Origin: Ryuthela nishihirai | Lineage: Eukaryota > Arthropoda > Arachnida > Araneae > Heptathelidae | Assembly (NCBI GenBank): GCA_038380435.1 | Contig: JAWZYU010000034.1 | Span: 42,532,901-42,596,900, forward strand | Length of the DNA stretch: 64,000 bases | Direction of reading: 5' to 3' | In this document: piece after piece, positions 1 through 10,931 of the stretch | Position numbering within the stretch: position 1 is the stretch's first letter | How the letters are laid out: the number at the start of each line of letters is the position of its first letter | Made by a program: the position numbers and the translations under genes | Notes under the pieces: generated by a model | Databases searched by the model: none | What the model saw: the letters and a program-made list of their open reading frames with translations, nothing else | What the model was told of the DNA's origin: nothing

Positions 1-127
1 GGCGGCCTTTCCAAGCCCATCGGTGTCCCCTACTGACTGTGGGCAGGGCGGGGAATTTTTGCGGAGATAAATCTCAACGCTGACCCAGCTGGGACTCGAA
101 CCTGGGAACTACAGATTACGAGCCTGG
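1..127 (-). mobile_element. SINE-A, partial (cut by window edge)
   Basis: Body and B-box part of the tRNA-derived SINE-A in reverse orientation. The reverse complement reads the tRNA-like anticodon arm, GGTTCGAGTCC, and the start of the body. The head stops after the anticodon arm at 127, so the A box is missing. The tail lies outside the window. Confidence 0.85.
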
Positions 128-534
128 ATAAATTTTAGAAGTTTGGATGATGATTATTTCAAAATTGGACATTATGGATGATTCTTATAAGCTTTTACGG
201 TTAAACAATCCAGCTTCCATAATTCTTTAAATACTGAACGAATATTGTTGAAAATTGATATTTAAACAGATTGGATTATGACCTTTAATTTACCTTGGTC
301 ACATTTTTCACTTAAAAGTATATTTTAGAACTTATAGAACTTTGAAATTAAATTCCCATTACGTAACATGGAGATTCCCTAATATTTTGGAAAGTATATT
401 TTTGCTTTCAGCATTTAAAAATAATTCAGATTTTAATTTCCTTTTTTAAAGACACCATCCATCTTAAATGCATTCCTCGTACCTTCAAAATCCTAACCAT
501 ATCCAAAAATATGTCATGGAACAGAGACACATTA
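128..534. other. AT-rich unique sequence
   Basis: No gene, tRNA head or tandem repeat recognised. Only short chance reading frames. Confidence 0.6.
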
Positions 535-545
535 ATAACCATGAC

Positions 546-924
546 GGGGGCGGGGGTGGCTCAGTCGGTAGCGCGCCAGGCTCTTAATCTGTAGTTCCCA
601 GGTTCGAGTCCCAGCTGGGTCAGCTGTGAGATTTATCTCCGCAAACTCCCCGCCCTGTCCACGGTGAGTAGGGGACACCGATGGGCTTTTAAAGACCGTC
701 GGATGGGACGTTAAGCCTTGGCCCGTGTGCGGGAGAGCCATACCCTGTTCACGTTAAAGAACACGCTGGATGGCCTTGACGGGAGGCTACCATCTGTCTC
801 CCAACAGCTGTTCCAGTGGGCCCCCTCCCAAACCTTCTCTGAGCCTTCGGGGTCCATGTGACCTGGCCATTTAGCCCATGGTGTGCAAAAAGTGCCGCTC
901 AGAGGTAAATCAACAACCCAACCC
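546..924 (+). mobile_element. SINE-A, full length, single tail, with TSD
   Basis: This is a complete copy of the family that fills the window. It opens with a G-rich 5' end and a tRNA-like head holding the RNA polymerase III A box (TGGCTCAGTCGG) and B box (GGTTCGAGTCC). The anticodon loop reads CTCTTAA here and CTCGTAA in most copies, which resembles a Lys or elongator-Met tRNA ancestor. A conserved body follows, including GGATGGGACGTTAAGCC, then a tail of about 170 bp ending in AACCCAACCC. An 11-bp direct repeat (ATAACCATGAC) at 535-545 and 925-935 is the target-site duplication, which shows insertion by retroposition. Nothing in it encodes protein; an unknown LINE would have to supply the enzymes. 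Confidence 0.93.
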
Positions 925-935
925 ATAACCATGAC

Positions 936-1266
936 ATCGGATAATTTGTCATACAAAATAGCTTTAATAAACCACATTTGTTATGATTTCCTTACAAAGG
1001 CATCGAAGGAATATTTATGAATTTTGCAGGCATTATTTATTTTCAATTCGTAAGAGCAGGTAGCTTTAAGGAAAAACAATTCTCCACATTTCTTTAAAAA
1101 AAATTGCTACTTTAGTTTCAGTTTTCATTTAATCTGATTACACTCATTATATGTTAAACTTTTCCACATCATTTTATCCTCCTAAAACACTCACTCTACT
1201 TTATTATTCCTTTTTTATACGTATTAATCTTTCTCTATATAGTATTTTCTCTGTGTTATATATTAT
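936..1266. other. AT-rich unique sequence
   Basis: Nothing recognised beyond T- and A-rich runs. Confidence 0.6.
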
Positions 1267-1476
1267 TCAAAAAAAAATAAAATAAAATAAATACTCCCTC
1301 AAGCAGCTGCTTGCCACAGAGGTCTGATAGGAGCCTGTCAGTTTATATGCCATAGTGGAAGGTCTGAGATGATGTCGGGCCCTCAGCAGAAAAACGACAC
1401 AAACAACCATGCCTTACCCGGGACTCGAACCCAGGTCCCTTACGATCAGTAGCCAAGCGCGATAAACACTCGGCCA
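1267..1476 (-). mobile_element. SINE-B, near full length
   Basis: Second tRNA-derived family, read on the minus strand. Its head carries an A box of Ser/Leu type (here diverged; TGGCCGAGTGG elsewhere) and a B box of the form GGTTCGAGTCC. The body ends in GCTGCTTGAGG, followed by an AT-rich (TATTTATTT) tail, which forms the A-rich left edge in plus coordinates. The head abuts MITE-like sequence at 1477. Confidence 0.85.
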
Positions 1477-1700
1477 TAGTGTTCGGATACTTTTTTTGAC
1501 ACGAAGGTTGCCAGATCGCTAATTTTTAAACCTGGATCGTGTGCGCCCACTCACAGAAATATTTAGCGTGTGCAGTTACCGTTCACAGCAAACTGGACCG
1601 CTGTGAACGGTAACACGCTCCAGTTTGCTGTGAACGGTAACTGGAGCGTGTACAGTTGCTGTACACGCTCCAGATGCTTTTTCTGAATTCTGTAATCAAC
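1477..1700. mobile_element. Rearranged foldback-MITE fragment with 118-bp-repeat sequence
   Basis: Contains the MITE motif GTGTTCGGATAC, the CGAAGGTTGCCAGATC core and the TCTGAATTCTGTAATCAACC arm. Between them lies part of the GAGCGTGTGCAGTTACCG repeat, in both orientations, so the segment can fold on itself. It sits between two SINE-B copies and lacks one terminal repeat. Confidence 0.75.
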
Positions 1701-1702
1701 CA

Positions 1703-1870
1703 TAAATAAAATAAATAAAAATGAATACCCCTCAAGCAGCTGCTTGCCACAGAGGTCTGACAGGAGCCTGTCAGTTTATATGCCATAGTAGAAGGTCTGA
1801 GAAGATGTCAGGACCTCAGCAGAAAACCGACACAAACAGCCATGCCTTACCCGGGGCTCGAATCCAGGCA
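1703..1870 (-). mobile_element. SINE-B, head truncated
   Basis: Same body and AT-rich tail as the copy at 1267-1476. It stops just after the B box (reverse complement GATTCGAGCCC), so the A box is missing. Confidence 0.8.
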
Positions 1871-1942
1871 AGTCTGATATTTGACTTTCTGTAAATACTG
1901 TTCCTATCCCTTATGTAGATATAGTAGGGGTTCGAGTTGTTG

Positions 1943-2312
1943 TATTGTTTTACCTCTGAGTGGCACTTTTTTTGCACACCATGGGCTAAATGGCCAGGTC
2001 ACATGGACCCCGAAGGCTCAGAGAAGGTTGGGGGAGGGGACCCACTGGAACAGCTGTTGGGAGACAGATGGTAGCCTCCCGTCAAGGCCATCCAGCGTGT
2101 TCTTTAACGTGCACAGGGTATGGCTCTCCCACACACGGGGCCACGGCTTAAAGTCCCATCCGACGGACGGCAGCCTTTCCAAGCCCATCGGTGTCCCCTA
2201 CTGACCGTGGGCAGGGCGGGGAATTTTGCGGAGATAAATCTCAACGCTGACCTAGCTGGGACTCGAACCTGGGAACTACAGATTACGAGCCTGGCGCGCT
2301 ACCGACTGAACG
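1943..2312 (-). mobile_element. SINE-A, single tail
   Basis: Reverse-oriented copy with the tail at the left and the tRNA head at the right. The extreme 5' end after the A-box region is replaced by a palindrome that starts at 2313. Confidence 0.88.
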
Positions 2313-2364
2313 AACTCGCAAAGGTACGAACCCCGCCCCGTAGGGGTTCGAACCTTTGCGAGTT
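2313..2364. repeat. Perfect-looking hairpin at SINE-A junction
   Basis: Two 22-base arms (2313-2334 and 2343-2364) are inverted copies apart from one mismatch, around an 8-base loop. The arms contain GGGGTTCGAACCTTTGCGAG, a B-box-like string. A short SINE-A tail fragment follows at 2365-2396. Confidence 0.8.
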
Positions 2365-2396
2365 GTTTTACTTCTGAGCGGCACTTTTTCGCGTCT

Positions 2397-3476
2397 CTGT
2401 TCTTTTTTTTTTTAATTACTTTTTTTAAGGAAAATGGTACGTGAATCGAAAGTACCAAGTATTATCGAAGAGACCTGAATATGAAATAAGATTTTCTTAT
2501 TTTAAAAATAAAAAAATCGAATGTTGTTTCCTCGATTTATAGAATTTTTTTTTTGTTTCTTTTTCAAAATATTCTTTTACCTGCATGTATATTTTTTCTG
2601 TCCCCAATTCTTGTAAAGCATTTTGGAGTGTAAGTAGAAGAATTGATGTTTTGACGGAGAATTTGGACAAGCAAAAACAAGATTTATTACATTTAAGCGT
2701 GTATTAGAATTCAGTGTGACTCTGTTTCAAACCAGAGTAACTTCACTTGGAATAAGTTACAAGTTCCAATGTTTCCGCAAACATTATTACTTTTATAACA
2801 AGGAAATAAAACGTGTGTGAAAAGAACTGTAAAAGTGCGCTGGAAAAAAGTAAACACCTCGCACAATTTGAAAGCTTGAAAGTAAAATAAAAACCGGTGA
2901 TGTTAGTCTTCAGGATTTGTAAAGAAAGAACGCACAAACACCTTTTTTTTTTTCTCATTGTCTTGTTGTATATGCACAGACAGGTTTGTTAGCTTTTCAG
3001 ACTAAATTGGAAGTATTGTGGATAAGGCAGTTAACGGTAGCGCAGAATTCTTAGCATGTATTGTTTTAAAAAATTACTCATACAAAATTAGGTTTTCAGT
3101 TGCGTAAAAAGTTACTGCAAAATAATTTCTCCGGAGAAAAAAGAAAGAATTATTTTTTTTTTCTTTCAGAGGAAAAAAGGACAGTGCTGCTTTGTCTGAA
3201 AACTAATCTTAAGTAGAGAAGGAATTAATCTTAAGTTGAAAATAAAAATGAATCAGTTATTTAAAAAAAAAACGCTTTCCAAACTTTACTTATAATTAAC
3301 TTTAAGTTTGAAATAATAAGATTCTGAATATTTTTTTTTTGGGGGGGGGGGAAATAGAGAATAGTCGTTGAAATAACACTGGAGTAAATTCTAATTTATT
3401 CTTATTTTTTATTCATATTTTGAGAAATATAGAACAGAAATTCTATTCTGGTATCCAGATGAAATTTCGTGATATA
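2397..3476. other. AT-rich unique sequence with homopolymers
   Basis: No gene found. Contains a T10-G11 homopolymer junction at 3331-3351 and several A and T runs. Confidence 0.55.
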
Positions 3477-4345
3477 TGTTTTCTGTTTGTTTGTGGGTTG
3501 ACAGCCCCAAGTGAATAGATTCACAGGATATGTTTATCAGCTGGTGGATGGGGCTGGGGTGGCTCAGTCGGTAGCGCGCCAGGCTCGTAATCTGCAGTTC
3601 CCAGGTTCGAGTCCCAGCTCGGTCAGCGTTGAGATTTATCTCCGCAAAATTCCCCGCCCTGCCCACGGTCAGTAGGGGACACCGATGGGCTTGAAAAGGC
3701 CGCCGTCCGTCGGATGGGACGTTAAGCCGTGGCCCCGTGTGCGGGAGAGACATACCCTGTGCACGTTAAAGAACACGCTGGATGGCCTTGACGGGAGGCT
3801 ACCATCTGTCTCCCAACAGCTGTTCCAGTGGGTCCCCTCCCCCAACCTTCTCTGAGCCTTCGGGGTTCATGTGACCTGACCATTTAGCCCATGGTGTGCA
3901 AAAAAGTGCCGCTCAGAGGTAAAACAACCCAGCTGGTGGATAATCCTGAGCAGAGGTCATCGCAGCCACCTGAACTCTTTGCTTCTATTGGCATCGTCAA
4001 ATTCTACATTGGAGGAAGTCTTTCAGTGTAGATGGCTTCAACCTTTAGTGGTGGGGGAACGGGTCTTTGCCCCATGTCTGCGATTAGGGGGTTGTTTGAT
4101 ATTGTCGGCATTCCCTCTCTCAATAAACGTAATTTCTTTAAACATCCCACTAACCATTTTCTCTCCATAGGTAGTTGGAATATGAGGACTCTGCACAGAG
4201 CTCATTCTCTTGATGTCCTCACACAAAAATTCCACCGTTATAATTTAGATATTCTCGGCTTGCAAGAAACCAGACGGACAGATAAAGGTCAGATTCTTAA
4301 AAATAATCTTAAATTTCTCTTTTCAGGGAGAAAACAAGAAAACAG
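3477..4345 (+). mobile_element. RTE-like LINE, 5' fragment (copy 3), split by a SINE-A
   Basis: The segments 3477-3549 and 3931-4345 match the 5' part of the two LINEs at 48945-52621 and 60031-61738. The second segment reads through the conserved leader (GGGTGLCPMSAIRGLFDIVG) into the start of the apurinic-type endonuclease domain (SWNMRTL, LDILGLQETR) and then breaks. No reverse transcriptase remains. SINE-A 3550-3930 interrupts it. The 3' side abuts a MITE half, so the element is dead. Losing the 3' rather than the 5' part is unusual for target-primed insertion and suggests later deletion or recombination. Confidence 0.85.
3550..3930 (+). mobile_element. SINE-A inserted in LINE fragment, with TSD
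   Basis: Full-length single-tail copy. The direct repeat AGCTGGTGGAT at 3539-3549 and 3931-3941 flanks it, and the LINE sequence continues on both sides. It is therefore younger than the LINE fragment. Confidence 0.93.
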
Positions 4346-4437
4346 GAGATAATTTCTAAAAAAATCTTTGCCAAATATTTTTCCTGAATTCTGTAATCAA
4401 CCATGGTATTCGGATATTATTTTGGGCGACTGTATAG
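4346..4437. mobile_element. Foldback-MITE right half
   Basis: Carries TCTAAAAAAATCTTTGCC, the CTGAATTCTGTAATCAACCA arm and a terminal GGGCGACTGTA. The left half is absent. Confidence 0.75.
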
Positions 4438-4536
4438 CCTTACAAGAAAATTATATTATTAAAAAATATTCAAGATGTTAAATAGTAGTAATTTTCAGAA
4501 AACTTTTTTCTCAAAGTCCGAGTGCATTCTTCCAGG

Positions 4537-4921
4537 GTTGGGTTGTTTTACCTCTGAGCGGCATTTTTTTGCACACCACGGGCTAAATGGCCAGGTCACA
4601 TGGACCCCGAAGGCTCAGAGAAGGTTGGGGGAGGGGACCCACTGGAACAGCTGTTGGGAGACAGATGGTAGCCTCCCGTCAAGGCCATCCAGCGTGTACT
4701 TTAACGTGCACAGGGTATGGCTCTCCAGCACACGGGGCCACGGCTTAACGTCCCATCCGACGGACGGCAGCCTTTCCAAGCCCATCGGTGTCCCCTACTG
4801 ACCGTGGGCAGGGCGGGGAATTTTTGGGGAAATAAATCTCAACGCTGACCCAGCTGGGACTCGAACCTGGGAACTACAGATTACGAGCCTGGCGCGCTAC
4901 CGACTGAGCCACCCCCGCCCC
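4537..4921 (-). mobile_element. SINE-A, full length, single tail, with TSD
   Basis: Reverse orientation, with intact A and B boxes. The direct repeat CATTCTTCCAGG at 4525-4536 and 4922-4933 is a 12-bp target-site duplication. Confidence 0.93.
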
Positions 4922-5008
4922 CATTCTTCCAGGTAAGTTTCGAAGCGAATTATTAGGAATTATAACTCTTGTGGGCAAATGGTTAGCACGCTTGACTACT
5001 GAACAATG

Positions 5009-5396
5009 AGGGGCGGGGGTGGCTCAGTCGGTAGCGCGCCAGGCTCGTAATCTGTAGTTCCCAGGCTCGAGTCCCATCTGGGTCAGCGTTGAGATTTACC
5101 TCCGCAAAATTCCCCGCCCTTCCCACGGTCAGTAGGGGACACCGATGGGCTTGGAAAGGCCGCCGTCCATCGGATGGGACGTTAAGCCGTGGTCCCGTGT
5201 GCGGGAGAGCCATACCCTGTGCACGTTAAAGAACACGCTGGATGGCCTTGACGGGAGGCTACCATCTGTCTCCCAACAGCTGTTCCAGTGGGTCCCCTCC
5301 CCCAACCTTCTCTGAGCCTTCGGGGTCCATGTGACCTGGGCATTTAGTCCATGGTGTGCGAAAAAGTGCCGCTCAGAGGCAAAACAACCCAACCCA
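5009..5396 (+). mobile_element. SINE-A, full length, single tail, with TSD
   Basis: The target-site duplication ACTGAACAATG lies at 4998-5008 and 5397-5407. The left flank (GGTTAGCACGCTTGACTACTG) resembles a SINE-B head, so this copy probably landed in an older SINE-B remnant. Confidence 0.92.
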
Positions 5397-5489
5397 ACTG
5401 AACAATGTCTTTGAATTCTGGTTCTGGGTTCCTTTCTTGGGTTTCAAATTCTTGGAATTCTAGGTTCCTTTCTTTGAATTTAAATTAAT

Positions 5490-5555
5490 TTTTTTTTTAG
5501 AAATAGTGATCTGGCAACTTTCGTGTCACGTGACACGAAAGATTCCTAATGTTAG
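5490..5555. mobile_element. Foldback-MITE central fragment
   Basis: Only the palindrome centre is present: GATCTGGCAAC, then TTCGTGTCACGTGACACGAA. Both outer arms are missing. Confidence 0.65.
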
Positions 5556-5614
5556 GAAACAAACAATAGATTTAGAAATTTGTCAGAGCAGACGCTAAAC
5601 GGTTAACCGTCGTC

Positions 5615-5860
5615 TGCAGGAGAGCCATTCCTCGTTCACGTTAAAGAACACATTGGAGGCTGCCATCTGTTTCCTAACAGCTGTCCAGTGGGCCCTTGGG
5701 GTCCTTGTGACCTGGTCATTAAATCCACTGTGTACAAAAAAAATGAGATTCAAAGTTAAAACAACCCAACCTGTCTCCTAACAGCTTTTCAGTGGGTTCC
5801 CTTCCAACCTTCTCTGAGCCCTTGGGGTCCTTGTGACTTGTCCATTTAACCAACACCTCC
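5615..5860 (+). mobile_element. Old, diverged SINE-A fragments
   Basis: Body and tail recognisable (AGAGCCATTCCTCGTTCACG, TTAAAGAACACATTGG, AAAACAACCCAACC) but with many substitutions and deletions. A second partial tail follows from about 5761. Confidence 0.65.
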
Positions 5861-5955
5861 TGTAACAGAAGGCCAATGTACCACATTTTTGACGTCACTA
5901 AGTAGTCCTACTATATAGAAAAGTTCTCTGTTTTAATTCTAATATTATTACTGGT

Positions 5956-6519
5956 GGGTTGGGTTGTTTTACCTCTGAGCGGCACTTTTTTGCACACCAT
6001 GGGCTAAATGGCCAAGTCACAAGGACTCCGAAGGCTCAGAGAAGGTTGGGAGAGGGGACCCACTGGAACAGCTGTTGGGAGACAGATGGTAGCCTCCCGT
6101 CAAGGCCATCCCGCGTGTTCTTTAACGTTGGGTTGTTTTACCTCTGAGCGGCACTTTTTTGCACACCATGGGCTAAATGGCCAGGTCACAAGGACTCCGA
6201 AGGCTCAGAGAAGGTTGAGAGAGGGGACCCACTGGAGCAGCTGTTGGGAGACAGATGGTAGCCTCCCGTCCGCCTTCCGCCTCCCCTCCGCCTTAACGTG
6301 CACAGGGTATGGCTCTCCCGCACACGGGGCCACGGCTTAACGTCCCATCCGACGGACGGTGGTCTTTCCAAGCCCATCGGTGTCCCCTACTGACCGTGGG
6401 CAAGGCGGGTAATTTTGCGGTTTTGCGGAGATTAATAAATCTCAACGCTGACCCAGCTGGGACTCGAACCTGAGAACTACAGATTGCGAACCTTGCGCGC
6501 TACCGACTGAGCCACCCCC
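5956..6519 (-). mobile_element. SINE-A with two tandem tails
   Basis: Tail modules at about 5956-6128 and 6129-6300, then body and head up to the A box near 6505. The junction between tails is the CAACGTTAAAGAAC join seen in other multi-tail copies. Confidence 0.88.
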
Positions 6520-7450
6520 ATAAATTAGCTAGTAGAGGCGCCTTGTTCTTAAAAGCATAGCAGCCGTCTTCTACGTTCTTGCATTTTGGAGGCCAGAATC
6601 CTGCCTTTAAAATTGATTGGCAGACCGAAACAACGATAGTTTTGTTACTGAAGGAGCATCTGTTTCGAAAGACCACAAATGATAAGGCGTAGAGGCTCTT
6701 GATGAACGTCCCAAGCTCTGGCTAGAGTATGTCTGTAATTACCTATCGATTCCTCCATTGACTACTAAGGCCCGAGTCTTCAGTCAGGCTGTCTTGAAAG
6801 GAACTTCTCAACACTTAATGCTACCATTATTGACTTTAACGAAGCTAGAAATTTCGGCTACACTGATAAACCTTACACAATAATTACTCTATACGACCGG
6901 AGTACAAAATAGTTTCAGCAGACTTCAGACACAGACTTGGCACATCCACGCGGAGTGTGAATGTAAGCGAGGTGTAAAAGGAGATATTGCAGGTTTAAAA
7001 ATTGTTCGATAACGTGGAGTACAGAAATGCAAAGCATGCAGCAAATTCTTCGCTCAACATTGGACAAAGGATCTTGACAGTTATTTACGTTTAGTGACTT
7101 GAAGGGACGAAACTAATGCCGTCCAATTCTTTAGCGAACAAAAAAAATCACTTCAATTTCTCATAAACTTTTCTGAGCACTAAATGAAATCAATACGTGG
7201 GTCGGGGATGATATCTGCTGGAAGGCTTTGTAATAAATGGCACTGTTATTACTCGACTTCTTGCACTGAGCTTTGAGTATGAAAAATTTGTTGAATTATA
7301 GAGGTTTTGTTTAAAGGTTAAGGAAAGGACAAGTTTTGATTAGTATCGTAGAATGAGGCTTTTTTTTTTAGCTTTGTTATTAATTGTTGTTTTTGTAGTT
7401 TATTATTGCCGCTGTACTTATAAAAAAGATTCAACTTCTTTATAATTAAT
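6520..7450. other. Unique sequence, no gene recognised
   Basis: Mixed-composition non-repetitive DNA. I see no long reading frame, splice-site chain or repeat family. It may be an old, unrecognised repeat. Confidence 0.45.
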
Positions 7451-7452
7451 TA

Positions 7453-8183
7453 CAGTGGCTCAAAAAAATATGCGAACACTATGGTTGATTACAGAATTCT
7501 GAAAAAATATCTGGTAACGATTTTTTTTTAGAAATTAGTGATCTGGCAACCTTCATGTCACGTGACACGAAAATTGCCAGATCACTCATTTCTAAAAAAA
7601 AATCGTTGCCAGATATTTTTTCTCAATTCTGTAATCAACCGTAGTGTTCGGGTGTTTTTTAATATATATAATGCGTATGAATATATAATGCAATGAATAT
7701 GGAGCGTGTGCAGTTACCGTTCACAGCAAACTGGAGCGGTTGCGGTTAATGTTCGCAGCACATTGGATCGTGTGAGCTCACAAAGACCTGGATCGTGTGG
7801 GCTCACTCACGGAAATATTGAGCGTGTGCAGTTACCGTTCACAGCAAACTGGAGCGGTTGCGGTTAATGTTTACAGCACATTGGATCGTGTGAGCTCACA
7901 AAGACCTGGATCGTGTGGGCCCACTCACAGAAATATTGAGCGTGTGCAGTTACCGTTCACAGCAAACTTGAGCGTGTGCAGTAACTGCACACGCTCCAGT
8001 TTGCTGTGAACGGTAACTGGAGCGTGTACAGTTGCTGTACACACTCCATATATTTTTCCTGAATTCTGTAATCACGTGACACGAAGGTTGCCAGAACACT
8101 AATTTCAAAAGAAAATCGTTACCAGATATTTTTTCTGAATTCTGTAATCAAACATAGTGTTCGGATATTTTTTTAACCTACTG
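7453..8183. mobile_element. Foldback MITE carrying internal 118-bp repeats, TA-flanked
   Basis: Non-autonomous element bounded by TA at 7451-7452 and 8184-8185, with inverted termini (CAGTGGCTCAAAAAAATATG at the left, ending CTACTG). TA target sites and the terminal form fit the Tc1/mariner type. A first near-palindrome is centred near TCACGTGACACG (about 7560). The 118-bp repeat unit follows about twice (7696-7945), then an inverted GTGCAGTAACTGCAC segment, then a second palindromic arm. No transposase frame is present. Confidence 0.85.
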
Positions 8184-8185
8184 TA

Positions 8186-8687
8186 CGTCATGGTCCGATG
8201 CTTTTATTTTCTTGAAATTTTTCAGTTATATAATTGCCACCAGGTACCCACCCAGGGGGTGGTGATCATTTCATTTCATTCATTTCATAATACTAATAAT
8301 GGCAAAAATAATTAAAATAATGCAGTCTAACAACAACAACGATAAAAAATAACATTAATGACAAATGGAACAATTAAAATAATGAGGACGACAACAACAA
8401 TAACAACAACAGCAATAATAATAATAATGTTATGAATACTTTTTGGACTCTACTTTTTTTTTAACTTTATTAATTATATTTCAATTAGCCAGCATTGTTC
8501 TTCTAGGTGGATGTTCTAAAACCTTGTTATAGTCTGGCTACTTAATTATCCCCTGTAATGAGTTGTACCGCTTGAACGTATATTTGTTTAATAATAATAA
8601 TAAACAGATTTCTAATACTTATTTAATTTAATAGTTTTGAAAATGCTGCGAATTAAAAAAGTAAATCAGTTTTTTAAACTCAGGTAT
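8186..8687. other. AT-rich sequence with AAC/AAT microsatellite
   Basis: Degenerate (AAC)n and (AAT)n runs at about 8325-8430. No gene. Confidence 0.65.
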
Positions 8688-8699
8688 TTTGTGACAGCA

Positions 8700-9425
8700 G
8701 TAGCGCGCCAGGCTCGTAATCTGTAGTTCCCAGGTTCGAGTCCCAGCTGGGTCAGCGTTGAGATTTATCTCCGCAAAATTCCCCGTCCTGCCCACGGTCA
8801 GTAGGGGACACCGATGGGCTTGGAAAGGCCGCCGTCCGTCGGATGGGACGTTAAGCCGTGGCCCCGTGTGTGGGAGAGCCATATAATGTGCACGTTAAGG
8901 AACACGCTGGATGGCCTTGACGGGAGGCTACCATCTGTCTCCCAACAGCTGTTCCAGTGGGTCCCCTCCCCCAACCTTCTCTGAGCCTTCGGGGTCCATG
9001 TAACCTGGCCATTTAGCCCATGGTGTGCAAAAAAGTGCCGCTCAGAGGTAAAACAACCCAACGTTAAAGAAGAACACGCTGGATGGCCTTGACGGGAGGC
9101 TACCATCTGTCTCTCAACAGCTGTTCCAGTGGGTCCCCTCCCCCAACCTTCTCTGAGCATTCGGGGTCCATGTGACCTGGCCATTTAGCCCATGGTGTGC
9201 AAAAAAGCGCCGCTCAGAGGTAAAACAACCCAACGTTAAAGAACACGCTGGATGGCCTTGACGGGAGGCTACCATCTGTGTCCCAACAGCTGTTCCAGTG
9301 GGTCCCCTCCCCCAACCTTCTCCTCCCCCAACCTCCCCCAACCTTCTGCTTCGGGGTCCATGTGACCTGGCCATTTAGCCCATGGTGTGCAAAAAACTGC
9401 CGCTCAGAGGTAAAACAAACCAACC
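8700..9425 (+). mobile_element. SINE-A, 5'-truncated, three tandem tails, with TSD
   Basis: Starts inside the tRNA head at GTAGCGCGCC, lacking the A box. Tails at about 8886-9063, 9064-9236 and 9237-9425. The TSD TTTGTGACAGCA at 8688-8699 and 9426-9437 encloses the whole structure, so the truncated multi-tail form lies inside a single insertion site. Confidence 0.92.
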
Positions 9426-9437
9426 TTTGTGACAGCA

Positions 9438-10085
9438 AGCATTGCTGTAAAAAAAATATTTCTTTTTTTAGACGAAATTATTAAATCCCTTCTAGAATTT
9501 TATTCTCAAAGAATAAGAAATTATTAATGCCTATTTACTCAGAAAACCAGAAACCAGTCGCATAATACTGTGAACTTAAATTTCACCTCGTACTTATCCT
9601 ACTGAGTCTACTTTGCAATTCCGTTAACTGAAATGCGGTTTACTGTTCAACTAGTCGATGGAAATCCGCAGTAAAAATCTATCGAACACTTTCGCGGGCC
9701 ATTCTTCGCGCCTTAGTGACTTACAGTGAGAAAAATTCATGGTGCCAAGTTGTCCTGACGTCACCTAGGAAGTATTTTTCGGCGGGATTATTGTTTTATG
9801 AATTATGGGCTCCAAAGCTATGGAAGAGGAAATAGTGAGAAAGAAATACTGGAGATGAGTGATGCGAATGAAGTAACTGCTTCGGAAAGAAACGTGTGAG
9901 TTATAACAGTGGAAAATTGTTATATGAGCCATTGGATGGGAATAAAAATGGTTCCGCCCATGAGTGATTCAGACGAGAAAAAATTCTGTGTAGATAGCGA
10001 AAATGGAGGTTTTAAAATATGGTTAGAAATAGAGAAAACTTGAAAATTATTGTTGAGAAAGGCTGAATAAAAAAATTTTCTCTCT
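9438..10085. other. Unique sequence with short broken reading frames
   Basis: Some stretches at 9800-10050 look codon-like (acidic, lysine-rich short frames) but are repeatedly interrupted by stops. No domain recognised. Confidence 0.4.
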
Positions 10086-10089
10086 GGAA

Positions 10090-10626
10090 TGTGGGGCGGG
10101 GGTGGCTCAGTCGGTAGCGCGCCAGGCTCGTAATCTGTAGTTCCCTGGTTCGAGTCCCAGCTGGATCAGCGTCGAGATTTATCTCCGCAAATATTTCCCG
10201 CCCTGCCCACGATCAGTAGGGGACACCGATGGGCTTGGAAAGGCCGCCGTCCGTCGGATGGGACGTTAAGCCGTGGCACCGTGTGCGGGAGAGACATACC
10301 CTGTGCACGTTAAAGAACACTCTGGATGGCCTTGACGGGAGGCTACGATCTGTTTCTCAATAGCTGTTCCAGTGGGTCCCCTCCCCCAACCTTCTTTGAG
10401 CCTTCGGGGTCCATGTGACCTGGCCATTTAGCCCATGGTGTGCAAAAAAGTGCTGCTCAGATGTAAAACAACCCAACGTTAAAGAACAAGCTGGATGGCC
10501 TTGACGGGAGTCTACCATCTGTCTCCCAACAGCTGTTCCAGTGGGTCCCCTCCCCCAACCTTCTCTAAGCCTTCGGGGTCCATGGTGTGCAAAAAAAGTG
10601 CCGCTCAGAGGTAAAACAACCCAACC
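10090..10626 (+). mobile_element. SINE-A with two tandem tails
   Basis: Complete head with A and B boxes. Tails at about 10302-10480 and 10481-10626; the second has an internal deletion near its end. A weak direct repeat (GGAATGT against AGAATGT) flanks it. Confidence 0.88.
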
Positions 10627-10712
10627 CTAGAATGTTTTTTAAAGCATTGGGAATTGAAAATGCAAAAATGAAAAACAAGAACATCACCGAGATTTAGAAA
10701 TCAAACATTGGC

Positions 10713-10880
10713 ATGAATATATTGCGAAAACATTTGGGAACAGTTTCAAAACGATCAACAGTGAAACAAACTTCAATTTTTAATACTCCCTTGCAAATGG
10801 ATCGACCTCAAGAGATTAATCTAAAGACTGGACTTACCACACCTCTGAGAAAAATATCTATCACAGCGAAATTCCATCAG
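10713..10880 (+). CDS. Candidate first coding exon, unknown protein
   Basis: An ATG at 10713 opens 56 codons that end exactly at a good splice donor, CAG|GTAAAG (10878-10886), leaving the intron in phase 0. The predicted peptide is basic and rich in Thr, Lys and Ser, with no signal peptide, membrane segment or domain I recognise. The frame stays open 16 codons into the presumed intron and then stops. The sequence is unique, unlike its SINE surroundings. No downstream exon is identifiable within the window, and a chance open frame is quite possible. Confidence 0.28.
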
Positions 10881-10931
10881 GTAAAGTCTTTTTCTATTAT
10901 TATTTCTTCAGATGATTCTATACTCGATTGA

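Noticed and set aside
546..700. tRNA genes at the SINE-A heads
   Set aside because: The A and B boxes are good, but the acceptor stem does not pair and the heads continue into SINE bodies. They are tRNA-derived promoters, not tRNA genes.
1881..2377. Proteins of the type FTSERHFFAHHGLNGQVTWTPK seen at dozens of places
   Set aside because: They are translations of SINE-A tails and recur wherever the SINE does, in either orientation.
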